NCBI RefSeq assembly: GCF_000026945.1 | Contig: NC_012867.1 | Coordinates: forward strand, 434,001 to 498,000 | Source: Candida dubliniensis CD36 | Lineage: Eukaryota > Ascomycota > Pichiomycetes > Serinales > Debaryomycetaceae | Direction of reading: 5' to 3' | DNA length: 64,000 bases | Part shown: positions 63,684 through 64,000 of the stretch, piece by piece | Numbering within the stretch: the first letter of the stretch is position 1 | How the letters are laid out: every line of letters begins with the position of its first letter | Translations under genes and position numbers: made by a program | Notes under the pieces: model-generated | The model's database searches: none | What the model was told of the DNA's origin: nothing | What the model saw: only the letters and a program-made list of their open reading frames with translations

Positions 63684-63691
63684 TATAAATA
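63684..63691 (+). promoter_or_regulatory. TATA box
   Basis: TATAAATA 162 bp upstream of the last start codon, followed by a pyrimidine-rich then A-rich leader typical of a highly expressed gene. Confidence 0.65.
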
Positions 63692-63852
63692 CCCCAGGAC
63701 TTGGACTTTTCAGGACAATTGATTTTCTTTTTTTCAGTATAATCTTTATTTTTCCTTATTATTCAACAATACTTTTAGAAATTAGAATCAATTTATACTT
63801 AATTTTCACTTTTAAATCAAATAATCAACTTTAATCAACAATACAAATCGAA

Positions 63853-64000
63853 ATGAGAGTTTCCACATTAGTTTTATCCACATCTATAATCCCAATTGCT
63901 ACTGCACTCAACATTTCCCCTTTCCATGCTAACCAGAAGAAAGATATACTTGCTGATGCTGCTTCTGCAGCAGGGGGTGCAGCTGCTGTTGTCACATCTG
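63853..64000 (+). CDS. Secreted or cell-wall protein, 3' truncated by window end
   Basis: The first 49 codons are visible; the frame is open at the edge. MRVSTLVLSTSIIPIATALN is a typical signal peptide (Arg2, hydrophobic core, likely cleavage after ATA), followed by SPFHANQKKDILADAASAAG and an Ala-rich stretch. This start, with a TATA box and a long A/T-rich leader, fits a secreted or GPI-anchored wall protein. The family cannot be named from so little sequence. Confidence 0.7.
   Translation, partial: MRVSTLVLSTSIIPIATALNISPFHANQKKDILADAASAAGGAAAVVTS

Larger units (their letters stand above)
62666..63852. promoter_or_regulatory. Divergent promoter, coiled-coil gene / secreted-protein gene
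   Basis: 1.2 kb. Near 62735-62752 is a GGTT-repeat stretch, at 63025-63045 a compact E-box/MluI-box cluster, at about 63187-63215 a G-rich GGTGGT/GGAGGA stretch, and at 63684-63691 a TATA box for the plus-strand gene. Frames overlapping the G-rich stretch are not genes. Confidence 0.65.

Overview
The window is nuclear DNA of a CTG-clade budding yeast, almost certainly Candida albicans or its close sister C. dubliniensis. It is AT-rich, has mostly intronless genes, long poly-A/T tracts and yeast-type introns (GTATGT, TACTAAC). A CTG codon in MCM6 falls where the S. cerevisiae protein, as I recall it, has a conserved serine. Gene content and order (HDA1, ADH5, CET1, MCM6, ECM4, RSR1, MDL1, ATG26, MET2, PHO113, SEF1, RAD51, tandem OPT genes) fit what I remember of C. 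albicans chromosome R; this is recall and was not checked.

Layout. 1-9.4 kb: 3' part of an Ark1/Prk1-type actin-patch kinase, HDA1 histone deacetylase, a histidine-phosphatase (PMU-like) protein, zinc alcohol dehydrogenase ADH5, then a 1.5 kb gap ending in an intron-containing tRNA-Leu(AAG). 9.8-20 kb: dense housekeeping block with CET1 (mRNA capping), a spliced, probably mitochondrial EMAP/Arc1-type tRNA-binding protein, MCM6, a C2H2 zinc-finger gene, ECM4 and RSR1. Three genes here have very short first exons (34, 9 and 7 nt). 20-33 kb: MDL1, ATG26, MET2 and the acid phosphatase PHO113, which has a Pho4-type CACGTG and a TATA box upstream. 33-38.4 kb: iron regulator SEF1 and recombinase RAD51, both on the minus strand. 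38.4-43.8 kb: a 5.3 kb stretch with no supportable gene, upstream of a KIN4-type kinase. 47-58 kb: two tandem, same-strand, OPT2-type oligopeptide transporters, each behind a 2-3 kb promoter. 58-64 kb: CEX1 (tRNA export), an F-box protein, an unrecognised coiled-coil protein, and the first 49 codons of a secreted protein cut by the window edge.

The genes do not form one pathway, as usual for yeast. Themes are tRNA biology (tRNA-Leu, tRNA-binding protein, CEX1), DNA replication and repair (MCM6, RAD51), polarity and endocytosis (Prk1-type kinase, RSR1), and nutrient acquisition (PHO113, SEF1, OPT transporters).

Most interesting leads: (1) a 9-bp motif, ACGGCATCA, that recurs in both OPT promoters (four exact copies and one near copy); (2) the two-exon model that gives the tRNA-binding protein a mitochondrial presequence; (3) patchy near-identity between the OPT genes, suggesting gene conversion; (4) two CACGTG boxes plus an ACGCGT box packed in 21 bp at 63.03 kb; (5) the 5.3 kb gene-free stretch; (6) a four-copy 45-bp coding tandem repeat in HDA1. 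I saw no CRISPR, IS element or clearly foreign system.
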